Shown here: in pieces, positions 40,701-54,472 of the stretch
How positions within the stretch are numbered: the stretch's first letter is position 1
Layout: every line of letters begins with the position of its first letter
Source: Panonychus citri
Lineage: Eukaryota; Arthropoda; Arachnida; Trombidiformes; Tetranychidae
DNA length: 64,000 nt
Reading direction: 5' to 3'
Assembly: GCF_014898815.1 (NCBI RefSeq)
Contig: NW_026515445.1
Coordinates: 1,178,001 to 1,242,000, forward strand
Program-made: the position numbers and the translations under genes
The notes under the pieces: model-generated
Told to the model about the DNA's origin: nothing
What the model saw: the letters and a program-made list of their open reading frames with translations, nothing else
The model's database searches: none

Positions 40701-43700
40701 AAATGATTTAAACTCTAACAGTTGTTATGATTAACAGATTTATTACAATTTAACCTCAATTTATTGGCTCATTTTTCAATTGTTCAATAAATTGATAAAC
40801 AAATAACAATAAATAATATTTTATCCACTTTTGTGACAATTTGAATGGCAATCGAAAGACAATTTAACCATTGATGAGAATGATTAAAATCACAATTAGT
40901 TTACTCTAAAGTTACAACAATCAACCCATGAAAATGAAAACATGATTAAGGTGTGTGCAAGAACCTGGGTGAAGTTACTATTTCATCACTTAAATTGTCA
41001 CCTTTTCATCTTTATCATTTGTTTGAAATTCTCATCAATGACTTCCGATTTTTCATCTTCTTACCTTGAGCTGTTGACTATTTTTTCTTGAAAACTATTC
41101 TCCTTCCCTTCTCATCTTATTCCTCCTTTTCCTCATCTTTTCCACCTCCTCACTCTCCTCCTTCTTCCCTTCAGCATCTTTCATCTTTTCTCTTTTTATC
41201 CTCATCTTTTTCTCCCTCTCATCTTCAGTTCTATAGGTTTTTGATGCTCCTTTTGTTTGTTCCTCTCAATATGAAACCTTTAAGATCTCAATGTAATTTT
41301 TGCTCGGTGAAAGATTCAGATGATGATGGAAGATAAAGATGAGGTGCAAAGAGAAAGAGAATGATAGGAATGACTGAAAATAAAGAAGAAGAAAATACCA
41401 AAGTGAAGATGAAAGAGAAAAAAATGAAATTCGGCAATAACATGATGAGAATTGGAAGCATCAATATCGATGGTATTTACGATCTTTTAGATTGGGTCAG
41501 GTTCTTTTCTCATCTTCATCTTCTCTGGACTGTTACAAAATGTTCATCGGAACTTCATGGTTTCGAAAGTCTCCCTGAAATTATCTATTAAGTGCTCGTT
41601 ACTCTGAATAATGAATACACACAAACAGCAACAATTAAACTAATAAATCAATTGATAAAAATTGTTTCTTTTTCATATCTTATTCATCCAGTCTTGTTAT
41701 TGAATCATTTTCATGGTTAATTAGCATCGAGATGAATTTTTATTGTCCTCATCACCCATAGATAATATAAATAGACAAGTGAGTAGTTAAATTGTTACTA
41801 TTAACATTCCTGATTATTGAACAGACAATTTATTTCTAATCATAAATTATTTATCAATCAATCATCATTAACAAGTTAAAAAACTCATCAGATTAACTTT
41901 GGATTTTTTTTTCATTTAAAAAAAACAAACTCGCTTAACTAAAGTTGATAGTTAATCATTGAATTGATACTTGATAGTAATTTAATCATAATTTAAGATA
42001 ATTTCATCACTTATATTGTCTTAATACTTAAGGAAGATGATAATAAGCCAAGGTAATCAAAAAGAAAAAAATAATTTGACTTTTGAAGATGACAATGATG
42101 AGGATCAAGAGGAGAATGAGGATGATGATGATGCTTGAAGGCATTAACAGAGAGAGAGAGAGAGAGAGAGAGAGAAACTTTTTTTATCATCTTAAGAAAG
42201 TAACAATAATAGATGATAAAGGTAAAACTGTGAGTATGATGAAGATGCGGACGAAGATGATGAAAAAGAGGATGAGCAGACAAGAAAAAGGAGGAGAGAG
42301 AGAGAGGAAAAGATAGGATAGAATACGATGAAAGGGAGGAGCTTGGAAGATGATGAAAGGAGGTGCAACAGACTTTGTGGTAATCTTTTTCTTCATCCTC
42401 ATCTTCATTTTCATCGTCAGCATCTTTTTCCTCATCTTCATCTTTTATTTAGCTTTTGTTTCACGATATTTTCCCTCTTACCCAACATTCTGAGTGTGTG
42501 TTGTGTATATTATAGTAAAAAAGTGATGAGGAAGAAAAAATCTCGAGTCTTGTTAGAAAAAAAAACTGTAACTATGAAGATGAAGAAGAAAGTGACATTT
42601 ACCATGTAAGGTTCATTTCGAATCTCTTATTTTTCTTCTTTCTCATTATTTTTTTTTTGCGTTTTTTTGTTCAGCATTTTTCATGATGATGAGAAAAAGT
42701 TGGTGAGCTTCATTTCTAATAATACAAGAGATTGAAATAATACGAAAATCTAATGAAAATGGTAAAAGCTGTTAGCATTAAGATTATCATCATGAAGCGA
42801 AAAAAATGGATCATGATGATGAAAAACAAGAATGAAAACAAATCTCACTTAGAGCAAATTTCCTGCTTCCAGAATTTCACCCTGAACTGTTATCCATTGA
42901 ATTTGAGGGGAAACAGAGTTAATAACATTTATTGAATAAGAATTTGAATCTAATATAACATTTTTATTATTAGAGTAACAATTTTAATCTTAATCATCAT
43001 TTGAATTTTCATCACCATAGTAATCATCATCATCATCACTTCATTTGTTATTCAATGAAACAGACTGGATGGATTATGATGAAGATGCAAATGATAAACT
43101 TTATACTTGAATAGATTGAAAAGATTCATTTGCTGATATCAAACATATTGTTGATTCAGTTTGTAAAAGGCAAAGGTATCAGCTGAATCCGGAAGTTACC
43201 GTTACCGTTATTTGTCTGATAACAATCAAAAATCATAAGAAGATACCAAATAAAATGAAAGTGAAAAGTTTTCATCATCAACAAGTGTTGCCTTAGATTT
43301 GATTTAATAACATCAACCAACAACAACAATGCAAAAGGATGAGGATGGAGATGAGGATCAGTGATGCAGAAGAGAGAGAGAGAGAGAGAGAGAGACAGCT
43401 TCTTTTTCATCTTCATCTTCTCTCTTCCATAAAATTACGGTTAAACTGATCTCTAAAGTAAATCAATCTTTAAGCAAAAATCAATGAGGTAACAGAAATT
43501 GTTTATTTTTTTTTTTGGTTTGATAAACAGTAAATGAAGATGATGATGATGATATGCATCTTCATCATTTATTAGGAAAAGGTTTTATGTTGAAGATGAA
43601 GATGAATTAACCAAGACACGAGACTTGCAACTGGACATTCTGATTTCTATTCACAACTTTCAAGTAATTCAGTTGAAAGGATTCATTTATTTCCATGATT

Positions 43701-46453
43701 AACTTGACGAGCTTCGTTCATTTATCAAGGAAATGATTTAATTTAACATCAATCCTTTTATTACTTTTAATTCAAAAGGTGATCTCAGCTAACTGATAAC
43801 AATTAACATCAGCTCTTGTAAGGATTTATTAATTGTTGGCCATCACCATTTAAATCGTAACTTAATTTCTATTGTTCAGCTGATTTCATCAGGTTATCAG
43901 ATGAAGAAAATCAATTCTATCTGATCAACATTTAACCTTAAAACAAGGACATTGATTGATTAACCTGGACAATAATATAATCTAAGTTAAAATAGTTAAC
44001 TTTAACTGAATTGATTATGTATTGACATTGAAAATTTATTCTGATTGATCTAGTTAATTGTTACAATTATTGTTGGCTTGAAAAAGTGAAAGGTCAGAGA
44101 TGAAGAAGCAGAAAAACAAAGTTGAATGTAAATGACTGGGAAGAGGGAGGTGAGTGGGATGTAGATGAGGATCAAATGTACAGGGATTTTTTGTTACACA
44201 TGGTGCAGGAGATGAATAGGAGCCTTCGAAGGGCGAAAATACAAGTTCGAGGCCAAGTTAGAACCTTTTTTTTGTGTTCCACATTAAATCTACCTTGTAA
44301 TATTATTTTCAATACAAAAGGATAAAAGATGGATCAAGATGAAGGGGGAGGGAGATGATGATATGGATGAAAAAATAGTCTTTTCAAAATCAATCTCGTA
44401 AAATGGATTGGATATGGAGGGTGGTGGTGGTGATGAGGAAGAGGAAGAGGAAAAAAAGGCGAAAACAGTGTAAGGTGGAAAAGATGAGGAAAAAGATGAA
44501 AAGTGAACGGAGATGAGGAAGATGAGGAAGATGAGATTTCCCGTCATCAAATAGTTTGCATTCAATAGGAAAAAGAAAACAATGATTTAGATAAAGTCGA
44601 AAATAAAAATGTCGAATTGCTGATTCGAAACAATTGTTCAAATGATAATCTGTCTAAAATCCGTTATAATCCGGTCAAAGTGGCTTAAGATTAATATTTT
44701 GTTTGATATTAGTTTCTAGTAAAGTCAGAGGGTGGAAAATGATGATGAGGATCAAGATGAAATGTAAGATGAAAAAATGGTTACATGATTTTCTTGACTT
44801 TTCATCATCTTCATCCTTTCGCTCAAGTAAACCTCTTGCTAACGTTTTCCTGGTGCTTTTTTCACTTTAATCTTTTACATTATTTGACATTCAATGTTAT
44901 CCTCATCTTTTTTTACTCCTTCAACATTAACATTATCTTGTAAACAGTTTTCATCCTCATCACCATCAGCAAATGCAAGGATAGACAGTTTTTCCAGTAA
45001 TATATATGACAAATAGATCGGGAGAGTGAAAAGATGATGAAAAGAAAGAAACAAAGAGTTATAATGATAAAAGATGAGGATGAAAAACTATGTCACTTTG
45101 AAAGGCGAGTGTAGGTAGTACAATCCTGTGGATCTAAGAAGAGGATGAAACGAGAATAAAAGATGAAAGAGGAAGATGAGAATGATGATGATGATGATGA
45201 TGCAGAAGTGAGATGAAGTAGAATCGATGACATAAAGAGAAAAGACCATTGAAGGTTTGATAACCATGAAAATATATTCGCCTTAATAAGAACAGACGTA
45301 AGGTGGAAGATTGAAGAAGAAAAAGATGAAGGAGAATAACGGAATATTTGAAATTCTTTTCTTTTCTCTTACAGCTACAGTTTTCCTCTTTCTTTGCATC
45401 ATCTTTCCATCATTCTCATTCACCTTCTCTTTCAAATGTTCTCTCTCTCTCTCTCTCTCTTTTTCTCCTCATCATTATCATCTTTTCCTCTTGTTCACTT
45501 GCACAAGCAACTTGCTGGGTTCCAGTTCACTTTATGCTTATAGTTTTCATACTTTACTGTTAGAGATCATTCATCAAAGGTTTGTTACCAGGAGATGATG
45601 AGGATCAAGTCAGTTGAATGGAGAGAGAGATAAAAATAGGTGGAGGAGAGGGAGGGCGAAGGAGGAATGAGGGAGTGAGCATATTGAAAAGATTTAGAAC
45701 GAAAATGACTCTAACAAGTTATCATCCTCATCATGATCAATAGTAAACTTTTCAGATTGTATGTTTATCACATACTCTTTTTCAATGTAAATGGTGAGGG
45801 ATGAGGATGAGGATGAAAGTGGCTTTGGATCAGTTGTTTTATCTCCATGTTACTCTTACCTCCTCATGTGATGAAGATAAATATTCAGAATGGAAAAGAT
45901 CAAGAAAGAGAAGCAAAAAGATGGAGCAACACATCAATCCTAATTTACCTCCTTCCAGAGTCAGAACCTTAAACGATATTCAAGTTTCAGAAAGTTTATC
46001 CTTCTTTTTGACTTTTTTCTTTCATTATCATAGATTTTCTCACTCGCACTCACTTTTTCATCACTCGTTAATACAGTCACGAATTCTACATAAACCATCA
46101 GATAAACAGATAAATAATAATAAAAATCTATTGTTTTTTAATCAGTTTTCATTCCATTATTATCAATTCAAGTCGATTAGAATTTTATCAAAATAATAAT
46201 TCATGATGATTTAAATTGAGATAATGGAAGAGATTTACTAATCTGTTGATTGGTCGACTATTTCTCATTTAATGAGAGTTATTGATCATCGATTATATAA
46301 ATTTCTTTATATAAGCTTAATCTAACACTCATTATGAAAAATCATCACAAAGAATAAAATTTTCACAGTAAAAGTTTATGTTGATAGTAAATAGCCTCAA
46401 GTGATATTCAAACCATCATCCGATCTCATCTTATCGTGTCTGAAGAAACAAAA

Positions 46454-46491
<38 letters not shown>

Positions 46492-49400
46492 CTCACTCAA
46501 TCATCATCTTTGACTCTCTCACTCTCACTTTCTCCCTCTTTTTGTTATATTAGCTCAAAGGGACTTTGATCCTTTCGGTAGTTGAGTTAAGTTTGCTCAA
46601 GGGTAAGAGTTGGGATTTGAGACAATATTTACAGTATCCCGACCCCTTCTCATCATCTACCTCATTCTCGTGCTCATGGCTTCAGGTTATCATCTTCAAT
46701 TGTAACCATGATTGAAGATACAGAAACTTTATCAGCCTTTGCTCACTTTACTGTATTTAAACAACAACTTTCATCTAACTTACATCAACACGAAACAGCT
46801 CAAGACTCTGTCCTTGACTCAGATTATTTATTATCATCTTCATCACCATGATGATTATTAGCTTTGGTATTAGTTCATCTATAGGACCAGTCTCTCTCTT
46901 TTTCTCTTTCTATTTACATTAGAACCTTTTTTATTGAACTTAGAACAGAATTGTCTGTGTCGAACAGATGAAAAACCAGTTCGATAATATCTTAATTTAC
47001 AATCTTCAATAAATAATCAAATGATAAAACTGAAACTAATCATCATCATAATTGAATATAACAGATTAACTTTACTAAACCCAAGGATTAACCCTGATGA
47101 TTGAATCAATATCCATGGATGAATAATATTATCATAATCTAATGGTAATCATAATAAAAAAAATTGTCACAATGAAGATGTCACACAAATTTGATCGTAA
47201 TTTTAGTTAATTGTTCATGTTAAACACATTATTGTCTCAACTGATACCAATTCTGTTCCACTGGCTCCTTGAAAATGACTCAATTCATTCATATAAATAA
47301 ATAAAAGTTCAACAATCAACAGAATTAAAGATCATGATGAATTAACAAGCCAATGAATCAGATGATTAATATTAACTTTGAAAAAAATGATCCAATCGAT
47401 TCTGTGACTATGTAACATGTTAAAGCCAACAAGCAATATGATGGATGGAGGATGAAGATGAAGATGAGGATGGAGAAGATTGGAAAAGGGTGATTAAGGT
47501 GCAGGGAAGGAAACAAATTGTTAATCTGAAAAAAATGGATTAGATTATGATTATAATCATGTAAATAGCAAGAAAACATGAATCTTAATCTGATCAATCA
47601 AAAAACAAAACACTCACCAAGGTAACATTTTAATTTTGCAACTTTTTGACTGTTTGGTTAATTGTTACAATCAAATATTCCCATGGGAAGATTAAGTGTT
47701 AATGTTTATTCATTATTAGGTAAATATTAACAATCAAATGGATTCAATTTATGATTAATCTTGAGTAAACAATTAAGGTCATTGGAAGGATCAAATAAAA
47801 CGATGTAAATAATTGTTTCTCTCGTAGTAATTTTCACTTTGATTGTAAAGGTAAATTGGTAATTTTAATCGTTGCATTTCAAGCAATTCATTGATTATTA
47901 ATTAACACTAAATTACAACGATTAAGGGTTAGATTAAACTGAGTGGCCTTATTTTGATTTAATTGGATTATCATTTCAACTCTATTGATTGTGTTAATTT
48001 GCTGCTGTTAAAGTTTTGATGGGAAACAAATTATTATCTCACGATTCTGATTATTATCATGGGATTTGATTATATTTCATGATAGTGATGTTTATCTTTC
48101 ATATTATGAATAAAGATTATCGTGAAATTGTTGATAGTGATCAGTAAATGTGATTAGATTACAATTGTTAATATTATATGTTATTGGTTAACCAAATAAG
48201 AAATTAAAAGTTTATTTAATCTTGGTGATATCATGATAAACTGTAATGTAATTGTGATGATGAGTTAATAATAAGTATAATTGTTGTTAATCATAATCAA
48301 CTCCCCAAAGAGATTAACAGTCACGTGACGTTTAAATTGTTATTATTAAAAGTAAATTAATTCTTGGTTATGTTGAAGGAAAAAGTAAACGGAAAACATT
48401 TTTTTTTACTAATAATTTTAATCCAGTTCCTACCACGTGCCAATTCCTAAGACTAAAGAGTGATAAGTGTTAAGATTAAGAGATGAAGAGTAAATATTAA
48501 GTATCATGACGATGATAGAGTGAGATTTTCAATCTCATATTTTGAAGCGTAAAAAATGATCGCATTAGTTTTGTTGCTCTGCAGAATTGAGGTGGAAGGA
48601 GGTTGAAGGAGATGGAGGGCTGGGACTGGGGAGGTAAAGGTGAAAGAGAGGAGTGAATGAGGGAGACACGCGTTAACTGTTTCATTCCTCACGTGCTGGT
48701 CAGGGTTGAATTGATATTAAAAGGAGAGAGAGAGAGAGAGAGAGCATAAGATGAGGACGATTTTGGAGTAACAAAATTTTCACCCTCGATTTGATTGCAA
48801 GTTGATGATTAGACTGAAGACCTGGAAACTCAAGGGAGGATAAATTATTGTTGGTCCACTGAATTGAACGTAGGTAACAGTTTTGATGAATGAATTGGAT
48901 TCAATGGTTGAGGGAGGAAGGTTTTCCACCTCCAAATTGAAATACAGTTAACCATTGATCCGATGAAAACAAAATACAAACATGGAAACATGATGATGAT
49001 CATCATCAAAGGCACATCAACATATACATTTTTCATCCTCATCTCTTGTCTTTATCATCAAGATAAATCTTTATCTCTCCTCCTTTAACCTTCTTACTAT
49101 CAAATGATCTTCATGTTAATCCTTGCTCTCTATTTGCCCAATACGAAAAAAAAGAAAAGGAAACTTGGATTAAAAGATGAAACCACGATTAACACGTAAC
49201 CTTGTTTTTCGAATCGTCTTCATCTTCTTGTCTTTTGTTCTTTCTTCTTCTTTGTCTTCCGGCTTCACTTGTCATCTCTCATCTTCTCAAGCTCTCGATC
49301 ATCCTCATCTTTTTCATCTTCATCATGAACCTATAACAAATCTTTGTTTTCCTTTGTGATATTTTCTTAGCAAAAGCCTATAACCTACATGATAATTTCA

Positions 49401-52400
49401 GTTTTTTCTCAATTCAAACAAAGATGAAATTTTTGTTCCAAAATGAAAAAGTTACATTATTGATACTTTCATCCAGCAACAATTAAGTTAATTTCATTGA
49501 TTAACTTTTACGATTATTATCAAGCATTTTGAATCTCCACAATTTATCAACAACTAATTGTTGTTGGTAGATTTAGTTTAGTATTATTTTTTATTTCTTA
49601 TCCACCAATTAACTTTCAGCTAATTGATTGTTCAACTTTGAATTTCTTATAAATTATATTGTTTGAAATTTTCCTCATCTCATTAATATGGATAATTGTG
49701 TTTAATTGGTGACAATTAGTGGTTAGCTAATCACATTCCCGAATAACACTTCAACATTTGTCTTTAGTGATTAACTAATTAGCTTTGAATTTTAAATCTA
49801 ATTAATTACCATTTCCTTAATGTGCTAATGACATTTGACTTGAATCAGTTAATTAAACTCACTTCTTATGATCAACTTTTTTTGTGGTTTCTCTTAGTCA
49901 ACATCAAGTAATCATAATCCAATTGATAGTAATTAATGATTTACAATTTATTATTTATCTCTGGGAGAGTAAAATCAGGTAAACAATAACAAGTTAATTA
50001 GTTGATTCGATTAGAAATCAATTAACCTTCAAATTTACTGTTAGATTGCAAAATCTAAAAATAAAAAATTCTCAATGAAATCAAATTGCTATTAAACTAT
50101 TAAGAGATTGCTGATTGATTGGTGTTGTTATCATTATGTAAAAAAAAACGATAACAAGATTAGATAATTAACCTTGAAATTTTAGAGGTTTAATTGTCAA
50201 GAACTGCGTTTAAATCAACAAGAAAAAGAGATGCAATTAATTTCTGAGGATTAATCAAACTCTATGTATTCATTGGTTCTGATTTCAATGATTATCTCAT
50301 CTCCATCACACTTAATATGCTGATACTCATCATCACATTTATCCTCCATCTTAATATTAATCAATCTTTTTTTTTCAGAGTGAAAACAAAAACAAACTCA
50401 ATGAGATGATGAAGATGAAGATGGTGAAGATGATGATACAGTAATTATCTCTCCATGGTGATTAGGAAAGTAACGAATTGGCCAAGCGGAAAAAAGTAAA
50501 GTTTCCTATGGATCATCTTGTGGACAGATTGACACATTTCTGCTCTTCGAATGGTATTTATAATAATTTTCGGTATCATATGTAAACAAGGATCGTAAAG
50601 GTTACAGCTTTGGATGACAATTTGATGAATTAACATCAACAAACAACAACAAAAACAAATGATCAATGATTTTGTTTCCTCCGGTCAAAAATAATTGATT
50701 TGTATTGCTAATGATAAAACTACAACAACAAACAATTCATATTGATAATCAACTGAATTTAAGTTTTCACTTTAACCTTTACTAGGAGATGATCATTAAA
50801 TTCAATGGGAACAATGATAATACCCATGGAATAACCTGAATTAACCTTAAGTCTGATCCAAGTCAATTGGTATCCGAATTAATCTAATCATTTTTCGCGA
50901 TATAAAACCAGGAATTAGCTGATTATTTTTTATCTCGATTAACTGTTTTTTCACCAATCTTAGCTTCTCATCATCATAATCACCATTACTGTTATTATAA
51001 TCATCATCTTTTTTGCTTCTTCCTTGACTCCAACTGTTATTTGTACCAGTAAACGTCCATAGGGCATGTTTAACTGATATCCTGAGGATGTTGATGATGA
51101 TAATGATGAGAAGTAACAAAAATTGTAAATCCTATTGATGATGATGATGATGAAGATAAGGATGAGAAAGTAAAGTTTCCTTTTCAGATTCTGAGTTTGC
51201 GTTTCTATCAATACCCAACCACCTATACTTTCATGAGCATTTGGATAAAAATAATGTCATGAAGTAAATAATATTATCCAAAGTTTTGTGAAATAATATT
51301 TTCTGGTTTCTAGGTGGGTGGAAATGCTCTGAGGTGGGAGTGGATAAAAAGTTATGCAAATATCGTAAAATTTAACAATCAAAATCTCAGGTTGAATGTT
51401 TATTCAATTGTTTTCACAAATAATTCAGTTTGTGAATTGAAATGAATTGAATTGATTAAGGTGAATATTGTCAACTACTCATCCGATTCTCGTTTTAATT
51501 GTTGATCACTCTTGTTTTGTTTCCGTATTAATATTACAATGTGTTAAAAATGGCACTTGGATGATTAGATGTGAGAGATGGTATTAGATTTGATTGTGAT
51601 GAAAGTTATTATCATTATGCTTAGCCAATGATTAGCCATTGGAAAAGCCTCAGACTCAGATTCATGCCTCATCAGGTAGATGACGGATACTCTGGCAATT
51701 TACGGTTGAGATGATGAAAATCGTTCTGAGAGATGAAGAAAATGATGATTAGGATGAAGATGAAGATGAAAGAAACCATGAAAATCTCAAGGTGTATAAA
51801 CACTCAACAGTTCAAATCGTAACCTTTACTCTTTGCATCCTCATCCCTCGAAATATCGAGCTTAGAACTTTCTTTCTCTCTCGCTCTCTTTCCCTCTCTA
51901 TGTTCAATCTAAGCTCGATTATTACGCTCAATAACTCGATCTAAGTTATTTTTTTTCTTCTTTTTCTCAAAGTCCCAGAATCAATTGAGCTTTAGAATCA
52001 TTGATGTAAAAAGAAGTGAAAAGAATGTTGTTCAGTTGAGTAAAGTTTACATTTCATGTGAATCTTTTCTCCTTTCTCTTTACATGTATTCGAAGAAAAA
52101 AAAAAAAAATCATATCAACATGATGGAATCACAGTAACATGAGAAGATGATGATGGTGAAAATTTTGCTATTCTAACATATTCCTCCAGCCATCACTTTC
52201 CCAAGAGTCATATTCCCATGCTCTCCCTGTGAATCTCAATTTTCTGAGTTCTCTGTTCATGTAAATAATATTTATAATTTATTGGTGTAAACTGACCAAA
52301 GGAACTGATACCATGAGGATGATCATCACGATAATCATCATGATGAAAACAGTAAGAGAGATGGTGATATATGCATGATGGTAATGTAAATGACAATGAA

Positions 52401-53326
52401 GATGAAGATGATAAACACAGATGATTCTTGAAGCTTGAAATGTTGCTAGGAAACTTATGCTATTCATTTGTTTCTTATAGGGTTAGCATTCAGTTTGAAT
52501 ATAATAATAATAATGATAACGTTTATTCAGTCAATCATGAATTTGAATTGAATGAACAATTTAAGAGAAACAATCAGGTTGCAAGAATCAAGATTGAATC
52601 GCAATAGCTGATGAAATGTAATCTGCAAAAAGACAAAACAATCAAATAATCAAATCATGTTTTCTGATTCAATTGTTGATATTATTCATCTTATTAATAT
52701 GTTGCATTGATTGTTTCAATCTTAACTCGTGGGATTAAATTAATACACTAAATTAGTTGTACAATGGTTGAATGATAAATGGGACAATTAAACAAATCAC
52801 TTAAGCTTTAATGACTAATCGCTGTGATTAATTAAACAGAATTAAAAAAGTAAACTATTGAAATTTAAGTTGAGCTCATTAACAGAATCATTTTTCACTC
52901 CAACAATAAAACTTATTGTAACAACAATCAAGTAATAATAGTAGTTACAATTAAGTTGATTTCATATTTATTCATAACTTTGAGGTGATAATTTGTAATT
53001 GTAATGTAATAACTGTGTAATTGATTGTGTTGCTTTTAACATGAATGAAGGTTAATTGTGATAAATGTTTTGTTTTGTTGATTGCGAACAATTAGTTTTA
53101 CTTACTTATCATAATCGGGTTTACAATAGAGCTTAAAATCACGGGAATAACACGTTTGCGTTAAAATAGTACCACAGACGGAACAGATGAGACAATTTTC
53201 GTGCCACGAATGGTCCATGACTCTCATTATGTAACGATCTTCGATAGGAAGTGAACACGAACTACAAACCTCCAAACTCTTTACGGTTATTTCACTTTTT
53301 ACCGATCCACCAATCTTTTTACCCAT
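37789..53326 (-). CDS. LIM-homeobox transcription factor, LMX1A/B-type
   Basis: Six exons on the minus strand join in frame to 466 residues plus TAG: 53326-53106, 40254-40034, 39205-38937, 38855-38778, 38650-38434, 38183-37789. It is a nuclear DNA-binding regulator of development; the vertebrate relatives LMX1A/B control dorsal and neuronal fates. LIM1 (residues ~21-77) and LIM2 (~80-136) each carry the full C2HC/C2CD zinc ligand set. The homeodomain is at ~208-267, with PKRPRTILTTAQRRAFKASF at its start and helix 3 VQVWFQNQRAK, nearly identical to LMX1. The end (TPID-x5-SNSYFNSS) resembles the LMX1 C-terminus. The linker before the homeodomain has RHEG/RHDG/RHDG repeats, and the last exon has His and Asn homopolymers. 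The longest intron separates LIM1 from LIM2, and one intron splits the homeodomain after PCRK. The start is the only Met before LIM1 in this exon. Confidence 0.93.
39206..40033 (-). other. LMX1 intron 2 (828 nt)
   Basis: GTAAGT...AAAG on the minus strand, between the LIM2 exon and the homeodomain exon. It is rich in TAAT-containing words with few GAT triplets. No gene is seen. Confidence 0.85.
42149..42175. repeat. (AG)n microsatellite
   Basis: About 27 nt AG run in LMX1 intron 1. Confidence 0.95.
43368..43395. repeat. (AG)n microsatellite
   Basis: About 28 nt AG-rich run in LMX1 intron 1. Confidence 0.93.
45440..45461. repeat. (CT)n microsatellite
   Basis: About 22 nt CT run in LMX1 intron 1. 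Confidence 0.93.
46456..46488. repeat. (AG)n microsatellite
   Basis: About 33 nt AG run in LMX1 intron 1. Confidence 0.95.
48724..48744. repeat. (AG)n microsatellite
   Basis: About 21 nt AG run in LMX1 intron 1. Confidence 0.93.
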
Positions 53327-54472
53327 TGGAACACATTAATTGCGAAATATTGATTGTATTGTCAATTCGCACCGATATTAGATTAGAATAGTAAAAGAAC
53401 AACAATTAAGACGCAAAGAGTCGTTTCTTTCGATGCGATTCAATTTCATCGTTTTTCTGGACTTTTAATTTTCATTCACGAACAAAACAAAAGTTTTCAG
53501 GTTCACTGAAACTCAAACAACTCGAAGATCAACACCGATGGTGAATCGAAATGATTATGATGAGAGAGATGAAGAGGTGATGAGACTCGAATGTTTTTCT
53601 AAAGTGGATAAGGTTTTGTTATTGTTTTTTTTTATTCGAAAAGTTTGAGATACTCGAGAAGAGATGAGAAAAAAACGGAAGATGATGAGAAGGATGATGA
53701 TTGTGACGATAACTGGGATGAGGAAGAGTAAAGGACAAAAATGATGCTCGACATTTTTTGTTGCTCTTCTGAAGATAAATTTGATTCTTCTCATGCGCAA
53801 TTTAATTTCCTTTCTGATTGGATGGTATTAATTTTATAAGAAAACTTCATTGGTTCTGAATTTTTATCAATGATAATCGTCGATATTGATCATCATTGGA
53901 TGTTCATCACTTTTAATCATCTCAATTATCATATTTTGTTGAATAATATTCATGGAAACTTTTTATTGTCTTTATTGACTGGTACATGAATCGATCGTCT
54001 TAATTTTGGAAACAATTTTCGTCATCGACCTTCACTGATTTGATTGCATAACAATTTAGATAAACTATCAAGAGGAATCAATAATGATTAGAACATAGAA
54101 TAATCTAAATTGCTGGTTTTCTATTCTGATTGTGACAACTGTTAGTAATTGACCCTTACGATTGGTTGATCGATTGTTTTCAAGTTCGAGTTGATTGTTG
54201 ATTTGGAAAGAAATTAGATTGTTTTGTTTAAATTCGTGTTGGATTTTTGTAGTAATTGTTAATCATCAAATGTCAAATTAAAAATATCAACTAATCTTTT
54301 TAGGCCCAAAAATTTGTCCCATTGGACATATTTTAATTGAATCATCAATTTTTTTTTGTTTTTCGGTGACAATTTGATTTCTGTTAATGCAATCAATTCA
54401 ACTACTAGATTTAAATGAATATGTGAACAATTTATAGCTATTAACAGGTAAAAAAAGCGTTTCATCATTTGA
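53327..54472. other. Intergenic between STRIP 3' end and LMX1 start
   Basis: Both genes are on the minus strand, 1.15 kb apart, so this holds the STRIP 3' UTR and the LMX1 5' UTR/proximal promoter. TTTATT (AATAAA on the minus strand) occurs at 53962-53967 and 53971-53976, possible STRIP poly(A) signals. No TATA box or start site can be assigned with confidence. Confidence 0.6.

Larger units (their letters stand above)
40255..53105 (-). other. LMX1 intron 1 (12.85 kb), no nested gene found
   Basis: GTAAGT at 53105 to CAG at 40255 on the minus strand. About 41.0-43.6 kb and 44.1-47.0 kb are purine- or pyrimidine-rich simple sequence with GAT/GAG/GAA triplets. Blocks such as 43.6-44.1, 47.6-48.4, 49.4-50.3 and 52.5-53.1 kb are instead ordinary AT-rich DNA with many TAAT words, and would be the better places to look for enhancers. 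Open frames up to 131 residues exist but are low-complexity translations of the repeats. Confidence 0.8.

Noticed and set aside
40975..46200. Several 76-131-codon frames in LMX1 intron 1, considered as nested genes
   Set aside because: They are translations of GAT/GAA/TCT triplet repeats on both strands, without conserved domains.
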